Origin: Pantoea agglomerans
Lineage (GTDB): Bacteria > Pseudomonadota > Gammaproteobacteria > Enterobacterales > Enterobacteriaceae
Reading direction: 5' to 3'
Assembly (NCBI RefSeq): GCF_020149765.1
Contig: NZ_CP083809.1
Location: 3,162,001-3,226,000, forward strand
Length of the DNA: 64,000 nt
Part shown: positions 37,637 through 48,204 of the stretch, one piece after another
How positions within the stretch are numbered: position 1 is the first letter of the stretch
How the letters are laid out: each line of letters begins with the position of its first letter
The notes under the pieces: generated by a model
Told to the model about the DNA's origin: nothing
The model's input: the letters and a program-made list of their open reading frames with translations, nothing else
Database searches by the model: none
Translations under genes and position numbers: made by a program

Positions 37637-38689
37637 CTACAGCCCCAGCAGCAGCTGCCGCTCAAGCTGCGGATCGAGCAGCGTTACGTGCAGCCCGACC
37701 AGCCGCACGCCGCGTCCGGCGCGGCGCTCATCCCAGGTTTTGCGCGCCACCGCGATCAAATCCTCTTTGTTCAGCTCCGGCCAGATATGCTCCTGCGTCG
37801 TCAGCTGAAAATCGTTGAACTTCAGCTTCACCCCCTGCCGCGCGATCTGCCTGTCGGGCCGCACCTGCGTCAGGCGGCGCTCCAGCTCCGCGTAAAGAAA
37901 ATCGATAATTTCCAGGCAGGCGTCCCAGCTGTGAATATCCTCCGCCAGCGTGCGCTCGACGCCGACGGATTTGCGCTCGCGCTCTACCACCACGCCGCGC
38001 TCGTCGATGCCGTGGCTGCGCTCCCAGAGCACGCGGCCAAACTTGCCGAAGCGCTTAAGCAGCTGCGCCACGTCGGCTTTCTGCACGTCGGCGCAGGTAT
38101 GCAGCCCCATCTCCTCAAGCTTTTTCGTTGCCACCTTGCCGACGCCCGGGATCTTCGCCAGCGGCAGCGACAGCAGAAAGTCGGGCATCTCCTGCGGCGT
38201 AATAACGTACTGCCCGTCAGGCTTATTGAGATCGGAGGCGATCTTGGCGAGAAACTTAATCGGCGCGATGCCGGCCGAGGCGGTCAGCCCCGTCTCGCGC
38301 TGAATGGTGGCGCGGATCTCGCGGGCGATCAGCGTGGCGGAGCCGTGGCAGTGCGGGCTGTCGGTGACGTCCAGATAGGCTTCGTCCAGCGATAAGGGTT
38401 CGATTAAGGGGGTATAGCGCAGGAAAATCTCGCGGATCTGCTGCGACGCCTCTTTGTAGGCGTCAAAACGTCCCGGCAACAGCTTCAGATGCGGGCAGAG
38501 CTTTAGCGCCATGGCGGTGGGCATCGCGCTGCGTACGCCAAATTTGCGCGCCGGGTAGTTGGCGGTGCTGATCACGCCGCGCCGTTCACGGCTGCCGCCG
38601 ATAGCAATAGGGATATCGCGCAGCGCCGGGTTGTCACGCATCTCCACCGCTGCATAGAAGCAGTCCATATCGACATGTATGATTTTCAC
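37637..38689 (-). CDS. dinB: DNA polymerase IV (DinB)
   Basis: Y-family translesion polymerase. It has 350 residues (E. coli 351). The catalytic carboxylates are Asp7 (HVDMDCF) and Asp102-Glu103 (SLDEAYLD), and [18 protein letters not shown] is the family finger motif. The C-terminal QLLLGL matches the beta-clamp-binding peptide of E. coli (QLVLGL). I start at GTG 38689, which aligns with E. coli [10 protein letters not shown]; an in-frame GTG at 38716 is an alternative. A LexA box lies 37 bp upstream. Confidence 0.95.
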   Translation of the reverse strand: MKIIHVDMDCFYAAVEMRDNPALRDIPIAIGGSRERRGVISTANYPARKFGVRSAMPTAMALKLCPHLKLLPGRFDAYKEASQQIREIFLRYTPLIEPLSLDEAYLDVTDSPHCHGSATLIAREIRATIQRETGLTASAGIAPIKFLAKIASDLNKPDGQYVITPQEMPDFLLSLPLAKIPGVGKVATKKLEEMGLHTCADVQKADVAQLLKRFGKFGRVLWERSHGIDERGVVVERERKSVGVERTLAEDIHSWDACLEIIDFLYAELERRLTQVRPDRQIARQGVKLKFNDFQLTTQEHIWPELNKEDLIAVARKTWDERRAGRGVRLVGLHVTLLDPQLERQLLLGL

Positions 38690-38725
38690 GCTTGCCCGCC
38701 ATCCGCTTTTCGTCACGCCTTATGA

Positions 38726-38745
38726 TACTGTATAGATGTACAGAT
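38726..38745. promoter_or_regulatory. LexA (SOS) box of dinB
   Basis: The sequence contains CTG-N10-CAG as a near-palindrome (38728-38743), flanked by TA, very close to the E. coli LexA consensus. It is placed for repression of dinB; SOS induction is inferred. Confidence 0.88.
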
Positions 38746-38988
38746 GCAAAAGCGCCGCCGTCAGTCCGCCGCGTCAGGCGGCTCTGAAAAGCGGATTTAC
38801 CCCTCTTCGCCACTAAAGTTTACAAATTTCTGGCCGTCATATCTTGAGGAATACGCGAATTTACCGGGCGGCGTCTTGATAAAAAAACAGACAATGCTAA
38901 TGTTGCGCTGCGGTAGCGGAGTTTTCCGATAATGCAAGTCCCAGACGCCTCTCGCGTCATCGTTCTCTTCACTCAAGGTATACACAGC

Positions 38989-39735
38989 ATGGGCAAAATC
39001 GCACTTCTGTTTGCGATGATTTTGATGCCAGCCCTCAGCATGGCAATGACTCCCGAGCCGACGCAGCAGATGTCGACGCCGGTGAGCAAAGAATTAAAGA
39101 AACAGCTACTCGGCACGCCGGTCTATATTCAGATTTTCAAGGAAGAGCGCACCCTGGAGCTTTACGGCAAAATCGGCAACGAATTCCGCCTGCTTGATAC
39201 CTACCGCATCTGTAACTTTTCCGGCGGCCTCGGCCCGAAGCGCCGCGAAGGGGATTTCAAAAGTCCGGAAGGTTTTTACAGCGTCAGGCTCAATCAGCTC
39301 AAGCCGGATAGCCGTTTCTATCGCGCCATCAACGTCGGTTTTCCTAACCAGTACGATCGCGAACACGCCTACACCGGCAACTACCTGATGATCCACGGCG
39401 ACTGCAAGTCGATTGGCTGCTACGCCATGACCGACGCCTACATGGATGAGATCTTCACCTACGTGAACGCAGCGCTGCGTAACGGCCAGTCAGAGGTGAA
39501 TATCAGCATCTTCCCGTTCCGCATGACCGACGCCAATATGCAGCGCCATCGCTACTCCACCTACGCCAGCTTCTGGCGCGAGCTGCAGCCGGGCTATGCC
39601 TGGTTTGCGAAATACCATCAGCCGCCAACGGTCAACGTTGCCAGCGGCAGCTACGTGATGAACAGCGGCAGCCCGGCGATCGTCAATCCCGAAGCCGCCT
39701 CTAAATCATTCCTGGCGCTCTCCAAGGCAGAATAA
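38989..39735 (+). CDS. dpaA: Peptidoglycan-Lpp amidase DpaA (YafK)
   Basis: YkuD-fold periplasmic enzyme related to L,D-transpeptidases; E. coli DpaA (YafK, also LdtF) releases Braun lipoprotein from peptidoglycan. It has 248 residues (E. coli 246). A signal peptide is visible (MGKIALLFAMILMPALSMA). The YkuD active-site motif is MIHGDCKSIGCYAM, with its catalytic cysteine second. Start ATG 38989 was chosen over 38932 to fit the signal peptide. Its last 30 bp overlap the 3' end of yafJ on the other strand. Confidence 0.92.
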   Translation: MGKIALLFAMILMPALSMAMTPEPTQQMSTPVSKELKKQLLGTPVYIQIFKEERTLELYGKIGNEFRLLDTYRICNFSGGLGPKRREGDFKSPEGFYSVRLNQLKPDSRFYRAINVGFPNQYDREHAYTGNYLMIHGDCKSIGCYAMTDAYMDEIFTYVNAALRNGQSEVNISIFPFRMTDANMQRHRYSTYASFWRELQPGYAWFAKYHQPPTVNVASGSYVMNSGSPAIVNPEAASKSFLALSKAE

Positions 39736-40473
39736 CGCCCACTCGCCTGGCACGATCCGCTGCCAGGTTTCATTGGTCGTCAGCGGCTGCGTCGCAATCA
39801 CCGTCACCACGTCGTTGGCGGTGGTGTGCTGCTGGAAATCGATCTCCACATCCTGATCGAGCAGCTGCGCTTTGCCAAAGGGCGCGCGGCGCGTGATCCA
39901 GTAGAGATTGGTCGAGCAGAACGCCATCAGATAGCGCCCGTCCGACAGCAGCATATTGAACACCCCTTTCTGCCGCAGTTCACCCGCCAGTTGCGCCACA
40001 TAGCGAAATACCGCCGGCCAGTTGGCAGGCGTGCGCGGATAGCGCGTCGCCAGCTTGTGCAGGATCCAGCAGAACGCCTTCTCGCTGTCGGTTTCGCCGA
40101 CCGGGCGAAAATGGCCGGTTTCCAGCTGGCGATAGCCCTTTAGCTGACCGTTGTGGGCATAGGTCCAGTTGCGTCCCCAGAGTTCGCGGGTGAAAGGATG
40201 GGTATTCTCCAGCGAGACCGGCCCGCGATTCGCCTGGCGGATATGCGCCACTACCGAATGGGACTTAATCGGATACTCCTGCACCAGCCGCGCCACAGGT
40301 GAGTTATAGCTCGGCAGCGGATCTTTAAAGGTGCGGCAGCCCCGATCTTCATAAAAGGTAATGCCCCAGCCATCTTTATGCGGCCCGGTTCCGCCGCCGC
40401 GCTGCACCAGGCCAGTAAAACTGAAACAGATATCGGTTGGAACGTTGGCGCTCATCCCGAGCAATTCGCACAT
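39706..40473 (-). CDS. yafJ: Class II glutamine amidotransferase YafJ
   Basis: A 255-residue Ntn-type glutamine amidotransferase-like protein with the nucleophile Cys2 exposed after Met removal (MCELLGMSANVPTD), HIRQANRG and AHNGQLKGY motifs. E. coli YafJ has 255 residues. The acceptor substrate is unknown. It is cotranscribed downstream of gmhA in both organisms (53-bp gap), and convergent-overlapping with dpaA by 30 bp. Confidence 0.92.
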   Translation of the reverse strand: MCELLGMSANVPTDICFSFTGLVQRGGGTGPHKDGWGITFYEDRGCRTFKDPLPSYNSPVARLVQEYPIKSHSVVAHIRQANRGPVSLENTHPFTRELWGRNWTYAHNGQLKGYRQLETGHFRPVGETDSEKAFCWILHKLATRYPRTPANWPAVFRYVAQLAGELRQKGVFNMLLSDGRYLMAFCSTNLYWITRRAPFGKAQLLDQDVEIDFQQHTTANDVVTVIATQPLTTNETWQRIVPGEWALFCLGERQE

Positions 40474-40526
40474 AGCTACCGCCTTAGTCAGAAAAGCCGC
40501 CAGCCAGCAAGATGGCGGCTGAACCC

Positions 40527-41105
40527 TTACTTCACCATCTCTTTTTCGATCAGCAGCATCAGGATATGGATAACTTTGATATGGATCTCCTGAATGCGGT
40601 CGGCGTAGCCGAAGTGCGGCACGCGAATTTCGATATCCGCCGAACCGGCCATCTTGCCGCCATCTTTGCCGGTCAGGGCGATCACCTTCATGCCCTGCGC
40701 CCGCGCCGCCTCGATCGCCTTGATGATATTGGCGGAGTTGCCGGAGGTCGACAGCCCCAGCAGCACATCGCCCGGACGCCCTACCGCTTCGATATAGCGT
40801 GAGAAAACGTAATCGTAGCCGAAATCGTTGCTGACGCAGGAGAGATGGCTGACGTCAGAGATGGCGATCGCCGGGTAGCCCGGACGGTTTTCGCGGTAGC
40901 GGCCGGTCAGCTCCTCAGCGAAGTGCATGGCGTCGCAGTGCGAGCCGCCGTTGCCGCAGGAGAGCACTTTTCCGCCCGCTTTAAAACTGTCGGCCAGCAG
41001 CACCGCGGCGCGCTGGATGGCGTGAATATTCGCCTCGTCGCTAAGAAAGTTATTAAGCGTATCCGCTGCTTCATTCAGCTCGGAGCGAATGATGTCCTGG
41101 TACAT
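40527..41105 (-). CDS. gmhA: Phosphoheptose isomerase GmhA
   Basis: Converts sedoheptulose 7-phosphate to D-glycero-D-manno-heptose 7-phosphate for lipopolysaccharide inner core. The 192 residues equal E. coli GmhA. SIS-domain features [21 protein letters not shown] and [14 protein letters not shown] are conserved. The start ATG 41105 has an AAGGAC ribosome site. Divergent from fadE, as in E. coli. Confidence 0.97.
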   Translation of the reverse strand: MYQDIIRSELNEAADTLNNFLSDEANIHAIQRAAVLLADSFKAGGKVLSCGNGGSHCDAMHFAEELTGRYRENRPGYPAIAISDVSHLSCVSNDFGYDYVFSRYIEAVGRPGDVLLGLSTSGNSANIIKAIEAARAQGMKVIALTGKDGGKMAGSADIEIRVPHFGYADRIQEIHIKVIHILMLLIEKEMVK

Positions 41106-41291
41106 AGGGATGTCCTTGTTAGTAAAAGAGTGACTTTGCAAGTTTAACGGAATGGCGGGTTGGCGCAAAGCGCGCGCCGCGCGAAAGCCTGCGCCGCCAG
41201 CGCAGCGGATTTAACGATTTTGTGAGTAAGGTTGTAATTGCGATGTAAACAAATTGCTAATTAACCGCCAGTGTCATACACCTCTACAGAG

Positions 41292-41308
41292 AACAGGTCA
41301 GACCTCTT
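41292..41308. promoter_or_regulatory. FadR-like operator of fadE
   Basis: AACAGGTCAGACCTCTT fits the FadR palindrome (core GGTCNGACC) with only outer-arm deviations. It is 22 bp upstream of the fadE start, consistent with repression relieved by long-chain acyl-CoA. Confidence 0.82.
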
Positions 41309-41329
41309 ACTACTTACGGAGCCGTGATT

Positions 41330-43777
41330 ATGATGGTTGTGTCGATCCTCGCGACGCTGGTATTAATCAGCGCCCTCTTTTATCACCGCGTCTCTCTGGC
41401 GGCGAGCAGCGCAATTTTACTGTTGTGGACCGCCGCCTGGTCCGCGGCGCATATCTGGACGCCCTGGCTGCTGCTGCCGCTGGCGATCCTTCTGCTGCCG
41501 TTTAACCTCCCTTCCCTGCGCCGCTCGCTCTTTTCGAAACCGATGCTGCAGCGCTTCCAGAAGGTGATGCCGCCGATGTCGCGCACGGAAAAAGAGGCGA
41601 TCGACGCCGGCACCACCTGGTGGGAAGGCGACCTGTTTCAGGGCAAGCCTGACTGGCAAAAGCTGCATAACTATCCGCAGCCACGCCTGACGCCCGCCGA
41701 ACAGGCCTTTCTCGACGGCCCGGTGGAGGAGGCGTGCCGCATGGCGAACGATTTCGCCATCACCCATGAGATGGCGGATCTGCCGCCGGAGCTGTGGGCC
41801 TACCTGAAAGAGCAGCGTTTCTTCGCCATGATCATCAAGAAAGAGTATGGCGGCCTCGAATTCTCCGCCTATGCCCAGGCGCGCGTGCTGCAAAAGCTGG
41901 CGGGCGTGTCCGGCATTCTGGCGATTACCGTCGGCGTGCCTAACTCGCTTGGCCCAGGGGAGCTGCTGCAGCATTACGGCACCGACGCGCAAAAAGATCA
42001 CTATCTGCCGCGTCTGGCGCGCGGCGACGAGATCCCCTGCTTCGCGCTGACCAGCCCGGAAGCGGGATCCGACGCCGGGGCGATCCCCGATACCGGCGTG
42101 GTCTGCATGGGTGAATGGCAGGGCAAGCAGGTGCTGGGCATGCGTCTCACCTGGAATAAGCGCTACATTACGCTGGCGCCGGTGGCCACCGTGCTGGGCC
42201 TCGCCTTTAAGCTCTCCGATCCCGATCGTCTGCTGGGCGAAACCGAGTCGCTGGGCATTACCTGCGCCCTGATCCCCACCAGCACGCCGGGCGTGGAAAT
42301 CGGCAAGCGCCACTTCCCGCTTAACGTGCCGTTTCAGAACGGCCCGACGCGCGGCAAAGATATTTTCGTGCCGATCGATTTTATTATTGGCGGGCCGCAG
42401 ATGGCCGGTCAGGGCTGGCGCATGCTGGTTGAGTGCCTGTCGGTGGGTCGCGGCATTACCCTGCCCTCTAACTCCACCGGCAGTTTGAAAAGCGTGGCGC
42501 TGGCCACCGGCGCCTATGCGCATATCCGCCGCCAGTTCAAAGTCTCAATCGGCAAGATGGAAGGCATCGAAGAGCCGCTGGCGCGCATTGCCGGTAACGC
42601 CTACGTGATGGACGCCGCGGCGACGCTGATCACCACCGGCATTATGCAGGGCGAAAAACCGGCGGTGCTGTCGGCGATTGTGAAGTATCACTGCACCCAT
42701 CGCGGCCAGCGCGCCATTATGGACGCCATGGATATCGCGGGCGGCAAAGGCATTATGCTCGGCAACAATAACTTCCTTGCCCGCGCCTATCAGGGCGCGC
42801 CTATCGCCATTACGGTAGAGGGCGCCAATATTCTGACGCGCAGTATGATTATTTTCGGTCAGGGCGCCATCCGCTGCCATCCGTTTGTACTGAAGGAGAT
42901 GGCGGCCGCCGCCAGCCAGGATCTTAACGCCTTTGACGCCGCGCTGTTTAGCCACGTCGGCTATGTCGGCAGCAACGCCGTGCGCAGCCTGTGGCTCGGC
43001 CTGACGGCGGGACGCGGCAGCGCCTCGCCGACGCGCGACGCCACGCGCCGCTACTACCAGCATCTTAATCGCCTTAGCGCTAATCTGGCGCTGCTGGCGG
43101 ACGTGTCGATGGCGGTGCTGGGCGGCAGCCTGAAGCGCCGCGAGCGGATTTCGGCGCGCCTGGGTGATGTGCTGAGCCAGCTCTATCTCGCTTCTGCCAC
43201 GCTGAAGCGCTATGACGATGAGGGCCGCCACGAGGCCGATCTGCCGCTGCTGCACTGGGGCGTGCAGGATGCGCTGCATCAGGCCGAGCAGGCGATTGAG
43301 GATCTGCTGCGCAACTTCCCCAGCCCGCTGGTGGCTGGCGCGCTGCGCATGATGATTTTCGCCGGCGGCAAGCACTGCCCGGCGCCGAGCGACCGCCTCG
43401 ATCATAAGCTGGCGAAGCTGCTGCAGCTGCCTTCCGCCACGCGGACCCGTCTGGGGCGCGGCCAGTATCTGACGCCGAGCGAGCATAATCCGGCAGGCCA
43501 GCTTGAGCAGGCGCTGCAGGAGGTTATGGCGGCGGAAGCGATTCACGATCGCCTGTGCAAGCAGCAGAAAGAGCACTTCTCTTTCACCCGGCTGGATGCG
43601 CTGGCGCAGCGGGCGCTGAAAGCGGGCTGGATTAACGCCGCCGAGGCAGAGGTGCTGACGCGCGCCGAAGCGAGCCGTCTGCGCGCCATTAACGTCGATG
43701 AGTTTGACGCAGATGCGCTGGCGGTTCCGGTGAAACAGCCGGCGGTGAAGGCGGCGCGGGAGAGCGAGGCGGCGTAA
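41330..43777 (+). CDS. fadE: Acyl-CoA dehydrogenase FadE
   Basis: Catalyses the first oxidation of fatty-acid beta-oxidation. The 815 residues (E. coli 814) begin with two hydrophobic helices (residues 1-55) that anchor the family to the membrane, then the acyl-CoA dehydrogenase domains: [37 protein letters not shown] and [30 protein letters not shown]1974 C-terminal part follows. ATG 41330 has GGAG 8 nt upstream; a GTG at 41324 is too close to it. A FadR-like operator lies upstream. Confidence 0.97.
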   Translation: MMVVSILATLVLISALFYHRVSLAASSAILLLWTAAWSAAHIWTPWLLLPLAILLLPFNLPSLRRSLFSKPMLQRFQKVMPPMSRTEKEAIDAGTTWWEGDLFQGKPDWQKLHNYPQPRLTPAEQAFLDGPVEEACRMANDFAITHEMADLPPELWAYLKEQRFFAMIIKKEYGGLEFSAYAQARVLQKLAGVSGILAITVGVPNSLGPGELLQHYGTDAQKDHYLPRLARGDEIPCFALTSPEAGSDAGAIPDTGVVCMGEWQGKQVLGMRLTWNKRYITLAPVATVLGLAFKLSDPDRLLGETESLGITCALIPTSTPGVEIGKRHFPLNVPFQNGPTRGKDIFVPIDFIIGGPQMAGQGWRMLVECLSVGRGITLPSNSTGSLKSVALATGAYAHIRRQFKVSIGKMEGIEEPLARIAGNAYVMDAAATLITTGIMQGEKPAVLSAIVKYHCTHRGQRAIMDAMDIAGGKGIMLGNNNFLARAYQGAPIAITVEGANILTRSMIIFGQGAIRCHPFVLKEMAAAASQDLNAFDAALFSHVGYVGSNAVRSLWLGLTAGRGSASPTRDATRRYYQHLNRLSANLALLADVSMAVLGGSLKRRERISARLGDVLSQLYLASATLKRYDDEGRHEADLPLLHWGVQDALHQAEQAIEDLLRNFPSPLVAGALRMMIFAGGKHCPAPSDRLDHKLAKLLQLPSATRTRLGRGQYLTPSEHNPAGQLEQALQEVMAAEAIHDRLCKQQKEHFSFTRLDALAQRALKAGWINAAEAEVLTRAEASRLRAINVDEFDADALAVPVKQPAVKAARESEAA

Positions 43778-43826
43778 ACCTTAGCTGTCGATGTTGTCAC
43801 TCGACAAAGCGCACAACAGTCCGTTA

Positions 43827-43931
43827 GCGGGTAACATGGACCGAAGAGCAAAGCGTCCCGCGACAAGGATGTCGCGGGCCGAGCCTGCAGGGATGCCTTG
43901 AGCGACTTTGCGATCGGGCCATGTTACCCGC
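43827..43931. repeat. Dispersed palindromic intergenic element, copy C (105-bp cruciform)
   Basis: A perfect 13-bp inverted repeat (43827-43839 with 43919-43931) encloses a second perfect 8-bp stem (43857-43864 with 43871-43878) and the shared core GAGCAAAGCGTCC (43846-43858). It lies between convergent fadE and mtnK, at one boundary of the inserted mtn cluster. Confidence 0.7.
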
Positions 43932-43963
43932 GTTCGCGCGGAGTCAACCGACGCGGCCTGCCC

Positions 43964-45163
43964 TTACCCCGCCTGCCGAATACGCGCGATCAGCGCCTCG
44001 GCGTCCTCAATATGATCCGCCGCCAGAATCAGCGTGCGTCCCAGCGTAATGCAGCTGCGGATGCATTCGGTGCGCATTGCCTCATCCTTAATCAGCTTCA
44101 TATCCGCCACGTGCGACATGCCGACGGTGCGGCGAATCAGCTCGGTGCCGCAGTAGCCGATGGTATCGGCCCACACCTTGCGCAGAAACGCCTGCGCATA
44201 GCCTGGAGAGGCGAGCGCCACGTCGCTGGTCTTCGCTTGCGCCAGCGCCAGGAAGCGCGCAGAGAAGGTATTCCACACCTCGCGCACGTCGTTGAGACGC
44301 AGCTCGCGCCCTTCCGCCGCCTCGCGCGGGGCCAGCAGCCCCGGCAGGCCGCAGTAGTTGATCAGCAGATTGCCCAGCGCCGTGCCGACGTCGAAGCCCA
44401 TTGGGCCGAAATAGCCGAACTCCGCATCGATCGCCTTCAGGCTGTTGTCGGCGACGAAAATCGAGCCGCTGTGAATATCGCCGTGCAGCAGCGCTTCGGC
44501 ATGGGCGAAAAAGCGGTGCTTCAGTCCGGCCACGGCGATGCGCAGCGTCTCGTCACCGCGCAGGCTGGCCACCAGCGGCTCCAGCGCCTGCGGGTAGCTG
44601 TTGCGCTCGTGATCGATATAGGGATCGTTAAAGAAGAGATCTTCGGTGATCTCGCACATTTCCGGGTTGATAAAGCGCGCCACTTGCGCTTTTTTCTGAT
44701 GGGGATGCAGCACAAAATCGGAGGTATGGAACAGCGTCTGCGCCAGGTATTCGCCCAGCTGTGCCGCCGCCTGCGGATAGAACGCCCCCTTCACCAGCTC
44801 GCCGCGCCAGATGCGGTGGCTGGAGAGATCCTCCATCACCATCACCGCCAGCGTCTCATCATAGTGCGTTACCCTGACGGTGTGCTGCGGGCAATATTTG
44901 TAGTGTTCAATCAGGGTTTGCGCCTCCAGCCGCGCGCGGTCCAGCGTCAGCGGCCAGGATTCACCCACGCAGCGCACGTAAGGCAGCGCCTGCTTTACGA
45001 TCACCCGACTGTTGCCCTGACGGTCGAAAATTTTGAAGACCAGGTTAAGGTTGCCATCGCCAATCTCTTCCGCCTCGACCAGCGAGGCGGGATCGTCCAC
45101 GCCGCCAAACTGCCGGGCATACTCAACGGCGTCCGCCGCGGTGAAGGTACGGTATTGCGACAT
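43964..45163 (-). CDS. mtnK: S-methyl-5-thioribose kinase MtnK
   Basis: Phosphorylates methylthioribose, the product of methylthioadenosine nucleosidase, at the start of methionine salvage. The 399 residues equal Klebsiella MtnK. An aminoglycoside-phosphotransferase-like fold is visible: [11 protein letters not shown] glycine loop, [11 protein letters not shown] with the ATP lysine, [13 protein letters not shown] catalytic loop and [15 protein letters not shown] metal motif. The ATG 45163 has a GGAAAGG ribosome site. Divergent from mtnA, sharing a region with MetJ boxes. Confidence 0.96.
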   Translation of the reverse strand: MSQYRTFTAADAVEYARQFGGVDDPASLVEAEEIGDGNLNLVFKIFDRQGNSRVIVKQALPYVRCVGESWPLTLDRARLEAQTLIEHYKYCPQHTVRVTHYDETLAVMVMEDLSSHRIWRGELVKGAFYPQAAAQLGEYLAQTLFHTSDFVLHPHQKKAQVARFINPEMCEITEDLFFNDPYIDHERNSYPQALEPLVASLRGDETLRIAVAGLKHRFFAHAEALLHGDIHSGSIFVADNSLKAIDAEFGYFGPMGFDVGTALGNLLINYCGLPGLLAPREAAEGRELRLNDVREVWNTFSARFLALAQAKTSDVALASPGYAQAFLRKVWADTIGYCGTELIRRTVGMSHVADMKLIKDEAMRTECIRSCITLGRTLILAADHIEDAEALIARIRQAG

Positions 45164-45215
45164 TGCCTTTCCTCTCATGCAAAACTGAAACGAAACCCGC
45201 CGGGGCAGTATAATA

Positions 45216-45239
45216 AGCCGTTCAGACGTCTATACATCC
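45216..45239. promoter_or_regulatory. MetJ operator between mtnK and mtnA
   Basis: A perfect met box AGACGTCT (45224-45231) is flanked on each side by an adjacent 8-bp unit matching five of eight positions. Tandem 8-bp boxes are how MetJ binds cooperatively. This suggests AdoMet-dependent repression of both divergent genes. Confidence 0.75.
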
Positions 45240-45293
45240 GTCCCGCATGTTGGCACAATACGTGACAACAACGCAACAGAGATTTCACAGACA

Positions 45294-46313
45294 ATGCAAA
45301 CACTCCACACCACTAGCTTACAGGTTCGTGACAGTCAGCTCTGGATCCTCGACCAGCAGGCGCTGCCGCAGCAAAAAAACTGGCTACCGGCGCACGATGT
45401 CGCGCAGCTGGTCGGGCATATTCACGCCCTGCGCGTGCGCGGCGCGCCGCTGATCGGCCTCTCCGCCTCGCTGCTGCTGGCGCTGCTGGCCGAGGCGGGC
45501 GCCAGCCGCGACGCGCTGGCGCAGGCGCTGGAGGTGCTGCGCGCCGCGCGCCCCACGGCGGTCAACCTGATGAACAATCTCGATCGGATGAAGGTGGCGC
45601 TGGCGCAGGTGGATTTCGCCGCCGCGCTGGGTCAGGAAGCGCTGCGTCTGGTGGAGGAGGATCGCCAGCTGTGCGACAACATCGCCGAGGCGGGCAGCGC
45701 GCTGGTGAAGCCAGAGAGTCGCCTGCTCACGCACTGCAACACCGGCGGACTGGCGACGGCGGGCGTCGGCACCGCGCTGGGCGTTATCGCCCGCGCGCAT
45801 CAGCAGGGCAAGGTGGCGAACGTCTGGGTGGGCGAGACGCGTCCGCTGCTGCAGGGCGGACGCCTTACCGCCTGGGAGCTGGGCGAGCTGGCGATCCCCT
45901 TTCAGCTGATCACCGACTCGATGGCGGCCAGCCTGATGGCGAGCGGCCAGGTCGATGCCGTCTGGGTCGGCGCGGACCGCATTGCGGCCAACGGCGACGT
46001 GGCGAACAAGATCGGCACCTACAGCCTGGCGGTGCTGGCGCATTACCATCAGATCCCGTTCTATGTCGCCGCGCCGCACACCACGCTGGATCGCCAGTGC
46101 GCCAGCGGCCGCGATATTCCTATCGAGCAGCGCGCCGCCAGCGAAGTGACCGGCGCAGCGGGCAGCTTTGGCAGCGTGCAGTGGGCACCGGAAGCGGCAG
46201 CGGTCTGTAACCCGGCGTTCGACGTGACCCCAGCGGCGCTGATTAGCGGCTGGGTGCTGGATACCGGCGTCATCGTGCCGGAGGCGGTTAAGGCGGGCGC
46301 GTTTCAGCCCTGA
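45294..46313 (+). CDS. mtnA: S-methyl-5-thioribose-1-phosphate isomerase MtnA
   Basis: Isomerises methylthioribose 1-phosphate to methylthioribulose 1-phosphate, second step of salvage. The 339 residues belong to the eIF2B-like fold: RVRGAPLIG substrate loop, [17 protein letters not shown] with the catalytic cysteine, and [21 protein letters not shown] with the catalytic aspartate. Divergent from mtnK with MetJ boxes between. Its 3' end is convergent with mtnD. Confidence 0.96.
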   Translation: MQTLHTTSLQVRDSQLWILDQQALPQQKNWLPAHDVAQLVGHIHALRVRGAPLIGLSASLLLALLAEAGASRDALAQALEVLRAARPTAVNLMNNLDRMKVALAQVDFAAALGQEALRLVEEDRQLCDNIAEAGSALVKPESRLLTHCNTGGLATAGVGTALGVIARAHQQGKVANVWVGETRPLLQGGRLTAWELGELAIPFQLITDSMAASLMASGQVDAVWVGADRIAANGDVANKIGTYSLAVLAHYHQIPFYVAAPHTTLDRQCASGRDIPIEQRAASEVTGAAGSFGSVQWAPEAAAVCNPAFDVTPAALISGWVLDTGVIVPEAVKAGAFQP

Positions 46314-46345
46314 CAGGGCGCGCCTGGCGCGCCCGTCTGGCGTGA

Positions 46346-46888
46346 CTACGGCAGGCGCGGATAGGCGTCGGCGATGGTGTCGCCGGTGAAGTGCGCCACC
46401 CAGCCCTCCTGATTATCGAAGATGCGGATGGCGGTGAAGTTGGGCGAGGATCCCATATCAAACCAGTGCGGCGTGCCTGCCGGCACCGAAATCAGATCGT
46501 TTTTTTCACACAGGATCTGGTAGACCTGGCCGTCGAGATGCAGGCAGAAAAGGCCCGCGCCCTCGACAAAAAAACGCACCTCATCTTCGCCGTGGGTATG
46601 TTCAGAGAGAAACTTCTCGCGCAGCGCCTCTTTTTGCGGATGGTCTGCGCGCATGCTGATCACATCCCAGCTCTGATAGCCCTTCTCCGCCACCAGCCGA
46701 TCGATGGCGTGCTGATAGGCCTCGATCACTTTGGCCGGCTCTGGATTGTCACCTAAATCGCGATCCGCCGCCCAGCGCTCAAAGCGCACATTTTTTGCAT
46801 TCAGCCGCTCGCGGATCATCTCCGCGTCAGTGCTGTGCCACACCGGCAGCGTGGCTTCGGTATCGGTAAAAATGGTCAATGCGCTCAT
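46346..46888 (-). CDS. mtnD: Acireductone dioxygenase MtnD
   Basis: Cupin enzyme that cleaves acireductone to 2-keto-4-methylthiobutyrate and formate with iron, or to off-pathway products with nickel. The 180 residues carry the metal ligands in [14 protein letters not shown] (two His and a Glu) and GTPHWFDMG (third His). ATG 46888 overlaps the mtnC stop by 4 bp; it is the last gene of the coupled mtnB-mtnC-mtnD operon. Confidence 0.95.
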   Translation of the reverse strand: MSALTIFTDTEATLPVWHSTDAEMIRERLNAKNVRFERWAADRDLGDNPEPAKVIEAYQHAIDRLVAEKGYQSWDVISMRADHPQKEALREKFLSEHTHGEDEVRFFVEGAGLFCLHLDGQVYQILCEKNDLISVPAGTPHWFDMGSSPNFTAIRIFDNQEGWVAHFTGDTIADAYPRLP

Positions 46889-47562
46889 GCTAAAACAACT
46901 CCCGAAAAGGTGTTCACCTGATGATGGCGGCTTTCGCTGTCTGCGGGGCCGCGAATTAACTGCACGGTATTCCATCCGGCTTCCGCTGCCGCATCCAGCT
47001 CCTGACGAATGTCGGAGAGGAACAGCAGCTGCTCAGCGGGCAGGCCGGTTTGTTCGGCGATATTGCGGTAGGAGGCGGCCTCGCGCTTGGCGCCGACGCG
47101 CGTGTCGAAATAGCCGCTAAACAGGCCGGTAATATCTCCTTCATCACTGTAGCCAAATAACAGTTTTTGCGCCGCAACCGAGCCGGAGGAATAGACGTAA
47201 AGCTGAATTCCCTGCTCTCGCCAGGCGCGCAGCACGGGCGCAACGTCGGGATAGAGATGGCCGGTAAAGCTGCCGTTTACGTAGCCGTCGCGCCAGATCA
47301 TCCCCTGCAGCGCTTTCAGTCCGGTAGATTTGCGATCCTCATCCATAAAGCCCAGCAGGATCTGCGTTACGGCGTCGAGATCGGCCTGCGGCTGCCCCGC
47401 CTCGGCGCGCACCGCCTCAAGGGCTGCGCTGACGTCAGGATCCGCATGCTGCGCGCGGATAAAGGCGGCGAGATGTTCACGCGCGTAGGGGAAGAGCACG
47501 TCATGCACGAAGCGAATATCGCTGGTCGTGCCTTCAATATCGGTAACGATGGCGCGGATCAT
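46885..47562 (-). CDS. mtnC: Enolase-phosphatase MtnC
   Basis: HAD-superfamily bifunctional enzyme that enolises 2,3-diketo-5-methylthiopentyl 1-phosphate and then dephosphorylates it to acireductone. The 225 residues start [20 protein letters not shown], with the nucleophilic Asp8 and the enolase-phosphatase-type Glu10; [13 protein letters not shown] is motif II and [13 protein letters not shown] the C-terminal acidic motif. GGAGG precedes the ATG within the end of mtnB; both junctions overlap by 4 bp. Confidence 0.95.
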   Translation of the reverse strand: MIRAIVTDIEGTTSDIRFVHDVLFPYAREHLAAFIRAQHADPDVSAALEAVRAEAGQPQADLDAVTQILLGFMDEDRKSTGLKALQGMIWRDGYVNGSFTGHLYPDVAPVLRAWREQGIQLYVYSSGSVAAQKLLFGYSDEGDITGLFSGYFDTRVGAKREAASYRNIAEQTGLPAEQLLFLSDIRQELDAAAEAGWNTVQLIRGPADSESRHHQVNTFSGVVLA

Positions 47563-48173
47563 TGGGCCTCCAGCAGGCGACGTTGGCGTTCGCATTCAAA
47601 TAAAAATTCCAGACCTTCCAGATGACGGCGCGCCTCGCCCACGTCCTGCCCCCAGCAGGTCAGGCCGTGACCGCGCAGCAGAAAGCCGTAGCGCAGCGGG
47701 TTGCTATGGGCATACGCCTCAATGCGCTGCGCCAGCGCGTCGATATCCTGATCGTTATCAAACAGCGGGATTGCCACGCTGTCGAGGTGGCTACGCTGCC
47801 CCGCCAGCGATTTCTGCATCTCGTAGCCGGTCAGCCGCAGCGCATCCCCCTTCTCAACGCGCGACAGCACCGTTGCGTTCACCGTATGGGTATGCAGCAC
47901 CGCACCCGCCTCGGGGAAGAGCCGGTAGATCAGGGTATGCAAGGCGGTTTCCGCCGAAGGCCTGCGCCCGGACGGCGCGCGGCTGGAGGCGATCTCCACC
48001 TGAATAAAGTCATCCTGCGTCAGGCTGCCTTTATCTTTGCCCGACTCGCTGAGCAGGCAGAAGCGGGCATCCTGGCGAACGGACATATTGCCGCCGGTGG
48101 CGGGCGCCCAGCCTTTGGCGCCAATCCAGTGGCAGGCTGCCACCAGCTGGTCGAGCGGAGAGAGTGCAGACAT
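47559..48173 (-). CDS. mtnB: Methylthioribulose-1-phosphate dehydratase MtnB
   Basis: Class II aldolase-fold zinc enzyme that dehydrates methylthioribulose 1-phosphate. The 204 residues show [12 protein letters not shown], the zinc pair in [13 protein letters not shown] and a third histidine in RGHGLTCWG. First gene of mtnB-mtnC-mtnD, transcribed from the region with MetJ boxes shared with mtnE. Confidence 0.95.
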   Translation of the reverse strand: MSALSPLDQLVAACHWIGAKGWAPATGGNMSVRQDARFCLLSESGKDKGSLTQDDFIQVEIASSRAPSGRRPSAETALHTLIYRLFPEAGAVLHTHTVNATVLSRVEKGDALRLTGYEMQKSLAGQRSHLDSVAIPLFDNDQDIDALAQRIEAYAHSNPLRYGFLLRGHGLTCWGQDVGEARRHLEGLEFLFECERQRRLLEAQ

Positions 48174-48204
48174 AGCGTTTCAGGCATCCTGTAAGGTCGG
48201 TTTT

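Noticed and set aside
43898..45265. A 455-codon open frame antisense to mtnK
   Set aside because: Long antisense frames are common in this GC-rich DNA; mtnK has full family motifs while this frame has none. The same applies to long frames opposite ppnN, mltA, tas, recB, recC and hpxW.
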